Of a DNA stretch of 64,000 bases, positions 53,646 to 61,662 are shown one piece after another. The notes beneath the pieces were generated by a model. That model searched no databases. It saw only the letters and a program-made list of their open reading frames with translations, and was not told the DNA's origin. The first letter of the stretch is position 1; each line of letters opens with the position of its first letter. The stretch is from Candidatus Saccharimonadota bacterium (lineage in GTDB: Bacteria > Patescibacteriota > Saccharimonadia > Saccharimonadales > Saccharimonadaceae), in the NCBI GenBank assembly GCA_905372305.1, contig CAJPOP010000002.1:62001-126000 (forward strand). Direction: 5' to 3'. Both the position numbers and the translations under genes were made by a program.

Positions 53646-53840
53646 GTGTTCATTGGTATCCAGTCCCTGGCTGCGGTTAGCCTGTTTATTGCAGGGGCGG
53701 CAAATCTTATTTTCCCCATCTTCGGGGAGGGTTCTGCTATGACGACCCTCGTGATATATTCTCTTGCATTCGGCATGGCGAATTCTGCGCAAATCGACAT
53801 GATCAAGAAAACGAGAGATAGCTCAGACAACAAGGGCTAA
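53646..53840 (+). CDS. Small two-helix membrane protein (64 aa)
   Basis: A GTG at 53646 with GGAAGGAG 6-8 nt upstream opens 64 codons. The product has two hydrophobic helices (about residues 4-26 and 33-48) joined by a short GEGS turn, and a charged tail (DMIKKTRDSSDNKG). It uses more GGG, CTG, CTC and GTG codons than its neighbours, which hints at recent transfer. No family recognised. The size, hydrophobicity and tightly folded mRNA recall type I toxins or holins, but no antisense RNA promoter is evident. Confidence 0.65.
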   Translation: MFIGIQSLAAVSLFIAGAANLIFPIFGEGSAMTTLVIYSLAFGMANSAQIDMIKKTRDSSDNKG

Positions 53841-53842
53841 CC

Positions 53843-53960
53843 GCCCACCGAAAGAAAGTAGCTTGCCGAATTGGCTCAACCTGGTTGAGACGCGTGATGC
53901 GTTTCCTGGGTTGAAATACACCCAATTCCGGTTTGATCCAGTTCGGTGGGCTATTTTCTT
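53843..53960 (+). ncRNA. Multibranched structured RNA element with terminator-like end
   Basis: An outer 10-bp stem, GCCCACCGAA (53843-53852) with TTCGGTGGGC (53942-53951), encloses an inner stem GCCGAATTGG (53865-53874) with CCAATTC-C-GGT (53922-53932, one bulge). Inside lie hairpins CTCAAC-CTG-GTTGAG (53875-53889) and ACGC-GTGAT-GCGT (53890-53902), and a possible third, TGGGT/ACCCA (53907-53924), which competes with the inner stem. A U-rich run follows. It does not match SRP RNA, 6S, tmRNA or RNase P as I know them. It may be the 3' end of the small-protein mRNA, a processed RNA, or both. Confidence 0.55.
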
Positions 53961-54014
53961 TGATGATAAACACTCTAAAGACTAATCGTCCAGTTTTTTC
54001 TGCTTTTGTCTCTA

Positions 54015-54106
54015 TGGCGGAAGGACGGGGATTCGAACCCCGGAGACCCCGTGAAGAGTCTACACACTTTCCAGGCGTGCCAGTTCAACCACTCCTGCAT
54101 CCTTCC
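54015..54106 (-). tRNA. tRNA-Ser (anticodon GGA)
   Basis: The 92-nt gene on the minus strand has the acceptor pair GGAAGGA/TCCTTCC with discriminator G and encoded CCA, a D arm with AGTGGTTGAA, an anticodon loop CTGGAAA (GGA), the long class II variable arm, and a T arm GGGTTCGAATCCC. The TATAAT at 54118-54123 (minus) serves as -10. Confidence 0.96.
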
Positions 54107-54117
54107 GCAATAACTTC

Positions 54118-54146
54118 ATTATACAAGACGTCCGGCATACTTTCCA
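54118..54146 (-). promoter_or_regulatory. Promoter of tRNA-Ser
   Basis: TATAAT (54118-54123) ends 11 nt before the tRNA, with TGGAAA (54141-54146) 17 bp upstream as a weak -35. That -35 lies inside the duplicated anticodon-arm sequence. Confidence 0.5.
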
Positions 54147-54156
54147 GGCGTGCCAG
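54139..54156. repeat. 18-bp copy of the tRNA-Ser anticodon arm
   Basis: ACTTTCCAGGCGTGCCAG occurs here and, in the same orientation, inside the tRNA at 54066-54083; the copies start 73 bp apart. Such duplicated tRNA segments are typical of integrase attachment sites, or of a partial tRNA duplication. Confidence 0.8.
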
Positions 54157-54245
54157 CACATCTCCGTTACTTCGTTTCCTGCCCAGCTCACCTAAAATCA
54201 TCATTAATTAGTTTTTATGTCAAAAATAATGTATTATTTATTCCT

Positions 54246-55063
54246 ATGCTAACTCACACAATCGGCGGATGGAATATTGAAAAAGGCGGCTTTGCCAGCT
54301 ACGCGACCAAACTACCGCCGCAAAATCCCAAGCAAGACCACATTGCTCGCGTCATACAATCTCTGGGCGCGGATTCAATCGTTATTAGCGATGCACAGGA
54401 CTGGAACGACCCAGCGGTGCGAGCAGTCTGCTTGCCCAAATATAATTTTACGTCGTTTACACCACTTGAAGACGATTGGCTAACTAGCCATAATCCGGAA
54501 CAGTGCAATCTGGGTGTTGTGTTAGCTACCAACTCGCCCGTGACCAATCAAGAGATTATTGACTTCGGTACTTGCCAGGGTACTTCAACTACCCTCGACA
54601 TCGGTGCGCACGGTTTACGTATCGCTGGCGTATATCTCAACCATTACTCAGAGGATATGCGAATTGAGCAGGCGCACGCATTGCTATCTTATCTGGATAA
54701 AGACGACACGCCAACAGTTATCATCGGCGACCTAAACACCCAGCAAGCACTCCATGAAACAGACATCACCGAGCATTGTCGGTCGCTCATCGTCAAATTA
54801 GCGGCAGCAGCTTTTTCAGCTATTCGCCACCCCTACGGCGAACATTTGTCAGGTCTGGAACAGCGCAAAGTCTTACCAATTTTATCCGCAGCTGGATTTT
54901 CCAACGCAGCCACTAACAACCGCCCCACCGCGCTTTTTCCTATAGCACCGCTTTTCGCGTTGACCACGCTTTAGTTCGCGGTACATCAAGCTGTAATTAC
55001 CAAGTTCATCCAACAGGCGGCGCATCCGATCATCGGCCGATTACTGTCGATATTGAGCTTTGA
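54246..55063 (+). pseudogene. Endonuclease/exonuclease/phosphatase family protein with a -1 frameshift
   Basis: The first frame (from ATG 54246) carries the EEP motifs IGGWNIEKGG and VIIGDLNTQ and ends early at 54974. The last part of the domain, including RVDHALVRG and the hallmark GASDHRPITVDIEL, continues in the -1 frame to 55063. The shift falls at a run of five T (about 54930); six T would restore one frame of about 272 aa. The family contains DNases, sphingomyelinases and phosphatases. Without the SDH motif the 242-aa product should be inactive. It may be decay, slippage or a base-calling error. Confidence 0.75.
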
Positions 55064-55117
55064 TAAATCATCCTAGTTGCAACATCGCCTGCTTTTTGTC
55101 TATAATAAAAGGTAATT

Positions 55118-56095
55118 ATGAACGATCCTTCAGTACGTATTAAGCTTAAGAATGTTACCAAACGCTTTGGTATCGGCGACGCCGAGATTAGCGCCTTGGA
55201 TAACGTTGATTTAACCGTCAAAAAGGGCGAATTTATCGCCATTATGGGTCCAAGCGGCTGCGGTAAAACGACGCTGCTTAACATGATTGGACTATTAGAC
55301 CAGCCGTCTGACGGCGAATATTACCTGGATAATCGGCCGGTTGATTTTTTGACGCCGCGCCAGCGCGCCCAGATTCGCTCCAAGCAAATTGGTTTTATTT
55401 TTCAGAATTTTAATTTAGTACCGCGGCTGACTGTTATCGACAATGTTGCCCTGCCGCTGACATACACAGGCCTAGGCAAAATTAAACGATTACAGGAAGC
55501 TAGCCGAATATTAAAAACATTTCATTTGAACGAGCGCGAATATTACATGCCGCATCAATTGTCCGGCGGCCAAGTGCAGCGCGTCGCTATCGCCCGGGCG
55601 CTAGTCAATAGCCCGTCGATTATTCTGGCAGACGAGCCGACTGGCAACCTAGACAGCAAGGCTAGCCACTTGATCATGGAAGAATTAGCGGACATTCATC
55701 GCCGCGGCAACACTATTATTATGGTGACGCATAATCCGGAATTGACCAGTTACGCCAGCCGCGTTATCACCATGCTGGACGGTAAAATCGACACCGACGA
55801 ACACCTGGGCAGGAAAAAATTTACCAAAAAATTGATTGAAGACGATGATAAAGAAAAGAAAGATAAAGACACTAAACATAAAGGCGAAAGTCATAAAGAA
55901 AAGCAGGAAACCAGCAAAGACGCCGTAAATAAGACCACCAAAGACGATAAAGACGACAAAGAAAATAAAGAAAGTAAACACCCTAAAGCAGAGACTAAAA
56001 AGACCGAGAAGCCAGAGAAAACCGAAAAACCAGAGAAAGCTGAGAAACTTGAAAAACCCGAAAAAGCTGATAAGAAAAAGGAAAAAGAATCGTGA
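55118..56095 (+). CDS. MacB/LolD-type ABC transporter ATPase with charged tail
   Basis: The 325-aa protein has Walker A GPSGCGKTT (44-52), Q-loop FQNFN, signature LSGGQVQR (148-155), Walker B with ADEPTGNLDS and the H-loop HNPE. The LolD/MacB-like DEPTGNLDS fits exporters of lipoproteins, peptides or antibiotics. From about residue 240 a tail of about 85 residues is almost only Lys, Glu, Asp, Thr and Pro, with PEK-x-EK repeats, which is unusual. It overlaps the permease gene at its stop codon (GTGA). Confidence 0.93.
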   Translation: MNDPSVRIKLKNVTKRFGIGDAEISALDNVDLTVKKGEFIAIMGPSGCGKTTLLNMIGLLDQPSDGEYYLDNRPVDFLTPRQRAQIRSKQIGFIFQNFNLVPRLTVIDNVALPLTYTGLGKIKRLQEASRILKTFHLNEREYYMPHQLSGGQVQRVAIARALVNSPSIILADEPTGNLDSKASHLIMEELADIHRRGNTIIMVTHNPELTSYASRVITMLDGKIDTDEHLGRKKFTKKLIEDDDKEKKDKDTKHKGESHKEKQETSKDAVNKTTKDDKDDKENKESKHPKAETKKTEKPEKTEKPEKAEKLEKPEKADKKKEKES

Positions 56096-57306
56096 GTATG
56101 TTATTAAAGAACCATTTTGAAAACGCCACTCAGGCCTTGAAAGCTAATCGCGGCCGGACATTTTTGACAATTATCGGCATCACTGTCGGTATCGCCAGTA
56201 TAACCATGGTATTATCGTTAGCCAGCAGCGTTACCAAACTGTTTGGCGGGCAGCAGAATATCAACACTAATGAGCCAGTCGCCATCATCCGATCCGGCGG
56301 ACAAAAATCAGGCGCGAACATTTTTACTGAAGCAGACGGATCAACTACAGTCAATACGCTAACCGAGCAAGATGTAAGCGATTTGGGGAAGATTTCCAAC
56401 CTTAAGACAGCGCCCATCGCTTTTTTACACAGCGAACTAAAAGCGCGCGACGGTAAAGTTGACACCCAGAAAGCCGCGATAATCGGCAGTACCGGCTCAT
56501 TAAAGTCAATCGCCAACCTGGAAGTTAGCGAAGGTCAGTTCATCGACGAGGCTGACGGCATCGTCGTCGGACAGCAATTATCCGTCGACCTATTTGGTAC
56601 CGACAAATCTATCGGCAATGTCATCAATATCCACGGCCAGCCAGTTACAGTCGCTGGCGTCTTAAAAAACGTCAGCCATCCCGCAAAACACCTTAATGTC
56701 GACTTTAATAATGCCGCCATCATGCCGTTGTCTGTCATAAAAAGATTCACTCAGAATACTGCTCAAATCCAGCAAATCGCTGTCGCTGCAGATTCTCGCG
56801 AACAGTTACAGTCTGGCCTTTCTGAAGCCGAGAAAATCCTGCATAAAAACCACGACGGCAATAATGATTACCGCATCCTTACTGGTAATGAAATAAACGA
56901 GAGTAAAAGCAACTTGGTCAATTTACTGTCATTCGTGATGGCTGTTATCGGCAGCGTATCACTGATAGTTGGCGGTGTCGGTATTATGAATATTATGCTA
57001 GTTAATGTCGCTGAACGCCGGCGCGAAGTAGGAATTCGCCGCGCTGTGGGCGCTACCGGCCAGCACATCATCAATCAGTTCGTCATTGAATCGGCAATCG
57101 TCGGTCTACTGGGCGGCATTATCGGTTACGTCTTAGGCCTTTGCGGCGCTTATATAGTTGGCGCTTATTTATCGTTTACACCATATATTTATTGGCAAAC
57201 TATTGTAATAACGATCTTCCTATCGCTGCTTATCGGCATCATCGCTGGCCTATATCCAGCCTTCCGCGCCACCAAACGCGACCCGATTGAATCGCTTCGG
57301 TATTAA
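56092..57306 (+). CDS. MacB-like ABC transporter permease
   Basis: The 404-aa protein has an N-terminal helix (FLTIIGITVGIASITMVL), a large extracytoplasmic MacB core domain (about 45-260), and three C-terminal helices in the FtsX domain with the family motif RRREVGIRRAVGAT. GTG 56092 overlaps the ATPase stop, so translation is coupled; ATG 56098 is an alternative. No membrane-fusion partner is next to it. The substrate is unknown. Confidence 0.93.
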   Translation: MSMLLKNHFENATQALKANRGRTFLTIIGITVGIASITMVLSLASSVTKLFGGQQNINTNEPVAIIRSGGQKSGANIFTEADGSTTVNTLTEQDVSDLGKISNLKTAPIAFLHSELKARDGKVDTQKAAIIGSTGSLKSIANLEVSEGQFIDEADGIVVGQQLSVDLFGTDKSIGNVINIHGQPVTVAGVLKNVSHPAKHLNVDFNNAAIMPLSVIKRFTQNTAQIQQIAVAADSREQLQSGLSEAEKILHKNHDGNNDYRILTGNEINESKSNLVNLLSFVMAVIGSVSLIVGGVGIMNIMLVNVAERRREVGIRRAVGATGQHIINQFVIESAIVGLLGGIIGYVLGLCGAYIVGAYLSFTPYIYWQTIVITIFLSLLIGIIAGLYPAFRATKRDPIESLRY

Positions 57307-57404
57307 ATCCTCTGTCCAGAGCAGCAAATTCTCCAAATAACGAAGTGGAAGCAGATTAAACTGCCGCATTCGTATAGCAACTGGTTTAAGAATTGAGCTA
57401 ATCG

Positions 57405-58445
57405 CTAGCCCAATTCTTGCTTCAACCGCTCAACCAGCGCTACCGGGCCAGGATTAACACCGTTTAATATAGCAGTATAAATACTAGCAGCATCTGCCAG
57501 CACCAAACCCCAAAGTAACTGCCTCATCAGCGTCTCGCCGGCGAGTTCCACCACATATGCCTTCGGACGCTTGCCGCTCAGCAGGCGGTCGCTTAATTCC
57601 ATACGCTCGCGAATCCTCGGCCGTTCTAAGCTGCTTCGAAGGTCAAAAATCGCGAACGGCTTTTCTACCGGATGCGACGACCAGCCGATGAACTCATTGT
57701 GATTAAACTCTGGATACTGATTGGAAAAAGCCAGATTCTTCGCCGATTCGTTCCAGCTGATTTTCCATTTATATGCCAGCGGCCAGGTTAATTCCCCAGC
57801 AAAAAACTCTGGTGTTTTACCAATTACCATTTTAGCAATCTGTTTCGCGTAATTATGCGCCTCGGGGACGTCTGCCGCCCAGCCAGCCGCTTCGCTGCGC
57901 AGCCAGCCTGCGCTATCCGCGACTTGCTGATACAGATCGCCGTCAATAATCCAAAAATGTTGTAATAATTTCAACAGTCCTCGCAAATGATACACCGTTG
58001 ACATTCTAGGCTGCGCGCCTGACGGGACTTCCACGTACGCCGCGCGGTCAGATTTGGCGCGCTCAATCAGTGATCCTCCCGTCGATAACGCCGCCAAACA
58101 AGCCTGTTTTTCCAATGCCTGCTGATAGCAGCTCAGCGTTTCCTCAGTATTGCCCGAGTGGCTAATGGTAATCACCAGCGTCTCCTCACCGACAAATCCC
58201 GGTAGATCATAGCCTTTTACCACCACAAGCGGTACATGCAGCCAGCCGTCCGTTAAGACTTTAATCATATCCGCCGCCAAAGCCGATCCGCCCATACCAG
58301 CTAAAACCACATTCTTAAATTCGCGCCGCTGGTTATCGCCAGGAATCACCTCTATTTCGTACACTGCCTGCTTGGAAATATCTAAAATACCGCCGAGCGT
58401 ATCAGACGGATCGCGTTGTTTTATTACATTCAAATCATCTAACAT
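57405..58445 (-). CDS. Bifunctional phosphoglucose/phosphomannose isomerase
   Basis: The 346-aa SIS-domain protein has GMGGSALAADMIK (about residues 50-62), SHSGNTEETLSCY, the late NHNEFIGW and a C-terminal PGI/PMI domain. This type of enzyme (known from archaea and many CPR) converts glucose-6-P and mannose-6-P to fructose-6-P. It links sugar uptake to glycolysis or pentose phosphate use. Confidence 0.92.
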   Translation of the reverse strand: MLDDLNVIKQRDPSDTLGGILDISKQAVYEIEVIPGDNQRREFKNVVLAGMGGSALAADMIKVLTDGWLHVPLVVVKGYDLPGFVGEETLVITISHSGNTEETLSCYQQALEKQACLAALSTGGSLIERAKSDRAAYVEVPSGAQPRMSTVYHLRGLLKLLQHFWIIDGDLYQQVADSAGWLRSEAAGWAADVPEAHNYAKQIAKMVIGKTPEFFAGELTWPLAYKWKISWNESAKNLAFSNQYPEFNHNEFIGWSSHPVEKPFAIFDLRSSLERPRIRERMELSDRLLSGKRPKAYVVELAGETLMRQLLWGLVLADAASIYTAILNGVNPGPVALVERLKQELG

Positions 58446-58516
58446 CTTGCATTTCTCCCTTTGTCCATGTTAAAGTATAACATAAGCGTAAACAGAATTA
58501 ATATAAAGGTGGGTAT

Positions 58517-59068
58517 ATGAGTTCTCATACTAATCAATCAATCAGCGACGATCAAGAACTAGCCAAGGTATTGGCCGGCGTTTCTCAAGAGGCGGATAAT
58601 AATATGCAGTTCGAAGAAACTGGCAGTGTCGCAGCGCCATCAACTGTAAATCCAGCTACTATCTCGCCAGATCCAGCGCCTGCTGCTGACCCTGTGCAAA
58701 CTGCCGATACAGATCCAGTACAGAACGCTACATCTGCCGCGAAGGATGCAGCGAAAACATCTTTGTCTTCGGGTTCAGGGCGAACTGTCCAGCCAGGAGC
58801 GCCGCAGCAGTCAACTACATCTGATTCAACGCTTGACGAGATCAAACAAACCGCCCTATACGAACTGCGTCCGCTTATTAACAAGCTTAACGTATCGCCA
58901 GAAGAAAAGTTCGACACCTATCTATTGCTGCTGCGCTCAACTGATGACAGGGATTTGATCGCGCCAGCGCATGAAGCTGCTGTTGCTATCGTTGACGAAT
59001 CTCGCCGTGCCCAAGCACTGTTGGATATCGTTAAAGAAATCGATTACTTTTCTGAATCCAGCAAATAA
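58517..59068 (+). CDS. Hypothetical acidic protein with disordered N-terminus
   Basis: The 183-aa protein has a disordered Asp/Pro/Ala/Thr/Ser-rich first half (about 1-105) and a helical second half (about 107-183) with YELRPLINKLNVSPEEKFDTYLLLLRSTDD. No family recognised. It is a single gene with an AAAGGTGGG ribosome-binding site and its own terminator, converging on groEL. Confidence 0.65.
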   Translation: MSSHTNQSISDDQELAKVLAGVSQEADNNMQFEETGSVAAPSTVNPATISPDPAPAADPVQTADTDPVQNATSAAKDAAKTSLSSGSGRTVQPGAPQQSTTSDSTLDEIKQTALYELRPLINKLNVSPEEKFDTYLLLLRSTDDRDLIAPAHEAAVAIVDESRRAQALLDIVKEIDYFSESSK

Positions 59069-59086
59069 AAGTTTAGTTTATTAAAT

Positions 59087-59116
59087 AAAAATACCCGCTG
59101 CTCGGCGGGTATTTTT
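59087..59116. terminator. Bidirectional terminator between the acidic protein gene and groEL
   Basis: AAAAATACCCGC pairs with GCGGGTATTTTT across a 6-nt loop, with T runs on both strands. Confidence 0.85.
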
Positions 59117-59177
59117 ATCGGCTGCGGGTGGCTTTGGTAAAAATTTGTAAACCGCCCGCTCAACCAGCCGCTAGAGA

Positions 59178-60821
59178 TTACATCATCCCCATACCCGGCA
59201 TGCCGCCAGGCGCAGCTGGAGCTTCTGGTTCTGGGATATCGACAACCAGTGCGCCCATGGTTGCTGCAGTTGAGGCGATGGATACCGCGTTCTGCACTGC
59301 TTCCTTGGTGACGCGCGCTGGGTCGATGACGCCAGCTTTTTTGACATCCACCAATTCATTCTCAGGATTCATGACGTTAACGCCAAATCCGGCCTTGCCC
59401 GCTTCGACCTGCGCCAGGAGTGCGTCGGCGTTCAAGCCAGCGTTACGCATAATCTGCAGGAACGGCTGCTTCAAGGCGTCTTTCAGAATCTGCCGACCAG
59501 CCGCGATGCTATCTGCACCAGTCACCTTCAGGCCGCCAGCCAAATTCACCAAGGTGACACCACCACCAGCGACAATTCCCTCAGCCAGGGCTGCCTTGGT
59601 AGCTGCCACGGCGTCGTCCACACGGAACTTCTTTTCGTCAATTTCTGTCTCGGTCGCACCGCCGACTTTGATGACGGCCACCTTGCCGCTCAGAGCAGCT
59701 GCTCGCTTGTCGAATTGTTCTTTTTCGTATTCGCTGGAGGCGTTGTCAGACAGCGATTTAATCTCAGCAATTCGCTCCTTAACGCCAGATGGCTTGCCTG
59801 CACCCTCAATGATAGTGGTTTCGTCTTTACCAACAATCACCTTGCGTGCCGAACCTAAGACCTCCAGGCCAGCATCCTCAAACGTCAACCCATGATCTTC
59901 AGAAATCACCGTTGCGCCGGTCAGCACCGCGATGTCGCGCAAAATCTCCTTGCGGCGGTCGCCAAAGCTTGGCGCCTTGACCGCCACGGTATTAAATACA
60001 CCCTTAAGCTTGTTCAGTACCAAAATGCTCAGCGCCTCGCCTTCAACCTCATCAGCGATCAGCACCACGTCCTTCTTGCCGCTTTGTGCCAATTTCTCCA
60101 ACATTGGCAGGAATTCCTGCACGCTAGAAATTTTTTTATCGGTGATCAAAATCGCCGGCTTTTCATAAACCGCCTCTTGCCGACCAGTGTCGGTAACGAA
60201 GAACGGACTGACCCAGCCCTTATCTAAGCTAAAGCCTTCAACGACCTCGGCCTCCAACTCCAAACCTTGGCCAGCCTCAACTGTCACCACGCCATCTTTG
60301 CCAACTTTCTCGATGACACCAGCGATCAGTTTGCCAATTTCCGCGTCGCCTGCCGAGATGGTCGCTACCTCCGCCACGCGCTCAGACTTGCCCTCAATTG
60401 GCTCAGCTAATTTATTCAGCTCTTTGACGATTTCTGCACCAGCCTGCTCAATGCCTTTGCGTAGCTCCATTGGGTTGTGACCCGCTGCGATCAACCGGTT
60501 GGCCTCCTTCAAAATTGAATAGGTCAGCACCGTCACCGTCGTGGTACCATCACCAGCTTGCTTGTTCAGATTCTTAGCCGCCTGCTTGATCAGATCAGCA
60601 CCAACCTTGTAGCCCAGCGTCTCATCGTCATTCTCTGGCAGCTCAATACCTTCCGCCACTGTCACGCCGTCGTGCGTCACTGTTGGCCCGCCAAACCCCT
60701 TGGCGATCACCACATTGCGACCCTTTGGCCCGTAGGTTACCTTAACTGCGTTATACAGTGCCTCAGCACCGCCCAACACGCGAGCGCGCGCATCATCATC
60801 GTAAAATACTTTTTTTGCCAT
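59178..60821 (-). CDS. groEL: Chaperonin GroEL
   Basis: The 547-aa protein has the GroEL order: VKVTYGPKGRNVVI, the ATP-site DGTTT and the C-terminal GGMPGMGMM tail. It folds proteins with GroES. The start at 60821 (MAKKVFYDDD) has GGGGAG upstream; a 9-codon longer frame reaches into groES and was rejected. It is co-transcribed with groES under CIRCE. Confidence 0.98.
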   Translation of the reverse strand: MAKKVFYDDDARARVLGGAEALYNAVKVTYGPKGRNVVIAKGFGGPTVTHDGVTVAEGIELPENDDETLGYKVGADLIKQAAKNLNKQAGDGTTTVTVLTYSILKEANRLIAAGHNPMELRKGIEQAGAEIVKELNKLAEPIEGKSERVAEVATISAGDAEIGKLIAGVIEKVGKDGVVTVEAGQGLELEAEVVEGFSLDKGWVSPFFVTDTGRQEAVYEKPAILITDKKISSVQEFLPMLEKLAQSGKKDVVLIADEVEGEALSILVLNKLKGVFNTVAVKAPSFGDRRKEILRDIAVLTGATVISEDHGLTFEDAGLEVLGSARKVIVGKDETTIIEGAGKPSGVKERIAEIKSLSDNASSEYEKEQFDKRAAALSGKVAVIKVGGATETEIDEKKFRVDDAVAATKAALAEGIVAGGGVTLVNLAGGLKVTGADSIAAGRQILKDALKQPFLQIMRNAGLNADALLAQVEAGKAGFGVNVMNPENELVDVKKAGVIDPARVTKEAVQNAVSIASTAATMGALVVDIPEPEAPAAPGGMPGMGMM

Positions 60822-60840
60822 AACGTAAACTCCCCTTTTC

Positions 60841-61107
60841 TCAAACAACCGTTGCTAAAATATCTTCCTCGCGGACGATCAAATATTCCGTACCGTCAAT
60901 TTTTAAATCCGTAGTCGAATATTCCTTATAAACAATTTTGTCGCCTAATTTTACATTTTTGACGTCGCCGCCAACTGCTTTGACCTCAGCCACCACTGGC
61001 TTTTCCTTCGAGCTATCCGGCAAATATAATCCGCTAGCCGTCTGCGTCTTCGCCTCCTCGCGCACCGCTACCACGCGGTCACCGAGAGGCTTGATAGGTG
61101 TATCCAT
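60841..61107 (-). CDS. groES: Co-chaperonin GroES
   Basis: The 88-aa product starts at ATG 61107 (TGGAGG 5 nt before). It has PLGDRVVAV at the start, the mobile-loop region KTQTASGLYLPDSSKEKP, and a VGDKIVYKEYS-like segment (LGDKIVYKEYS) near the end. A 20-codon longer frame overlaps the control region and was rejected. Confidence 0.97.
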   Translation of the reverse strand: MDTPIKPLGDRVVAVREEAKTQTASGLYLPDSSKEKPVVAEVKAVGGDVKNVKLGDKIVYKEYSTTDLKIDGTEYLIVREEDILATVV

Positions 61108-61153
61108 ATCATCCTCCATTTCGTTAACAACACACCCATTGTACCGCACCAAA

Positions 61154-61180
61154 TTAGCACTCGTCAAGGGCGAGTGCTAA
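61154..61180. promoter_or_regulatory. CIRCE element (HrcA operator) of groES-groEL
   Basis: TTAGCACTC-N9-GAGTGCTAA is a perfect match to the CIRCE consensus, 47 bp before groES. HrcA repression is expected; hrcA is not in this window. Confidence 0.95.
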
Positions 61181-61203
61181 TTTTCCGTATTTGTCCGCTT
61201 GCT

Positions 61204-61647
61204 TTAATCAATTACTAGTTCAAGCTGATCCAGATCCAACGTGTCGTCACCATCAAATTGCGGCATATCGTCACTATCGCTATCACCGTAATCAAACAGA
61301 GCTGCCATTGGATCTTGGGTATACGGCAGCGATCCCTCCTCGAAAAGTAACTCTTTAATCGACGATGAAGATAGGCGTCTTTGAATCCTGCCCGTTCTTG
61401 GCGTAGACATAACTTCTTTAATAGCAACCTGGCCTAAAACCTGCAGCGGATCATCGGTTATAATCACTTCAGCAGAAAAATCAGCCTCAAGCTCTTCAGG
61501 TTCATCGCCTCTTCTGGCTGCTAATTCATCACCTTCAAGGTCTTCCCTTAATGTTAACCGTAATTTTGCCCCAATCAAAGGCTGTTCGCGCAGCATCGCG
61601 TCTAATTCCGCCGCATTAGGCGGACTAACAATTATATAAGAATCCAT
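61204..61647 (-). CDS. Hypothetical acidic protein
   Basis: The 147-aa protein has an N-terminal mixed alpha/beta part (about 1-80, starting MDSYIIVSPPNAAELDAM) and a very acidic Asp-rich C-terminus. No family recognised. It follows the PD-(D/E)XK-like gene by 15 bases, so the two are probably an operon. Its acidic character could mask the partner's DNA-binding surface, but this is only a guess. Confidence 0.6.
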   Translation of the reverse strand: MDSYIIVSPPNAAELDAMLREQPLIGAKLRLTLREDLEGDELAARRGDEPEELEADFSAEVIITDDPLQVLGQVAIKEVMSTPRTGRIQRRLSSSSIKELLFEEGSLPYTQDPMAALFDYGDSDSDDMPQFDGDDTLDLDQLELVID

Positions 61648-61662
61648 TTCCTTTACTACATC

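Noticed and set aside
53843..53951. SRP RNA, 6S RNA, tmRNA or RNase P RNA
   Set aside because: Conserved SRP tip (GGAA/GCAG), tmRNA and RNase P core sequences are absent, and the branched fold does not fit 6S or small SRP RNA.
53933..54211. 92-codon frame across the tRNA-Ser
   Set aside because: It overlaps a certain tRNA on the other strand and has no ribosome-binding site or protein-like composition.
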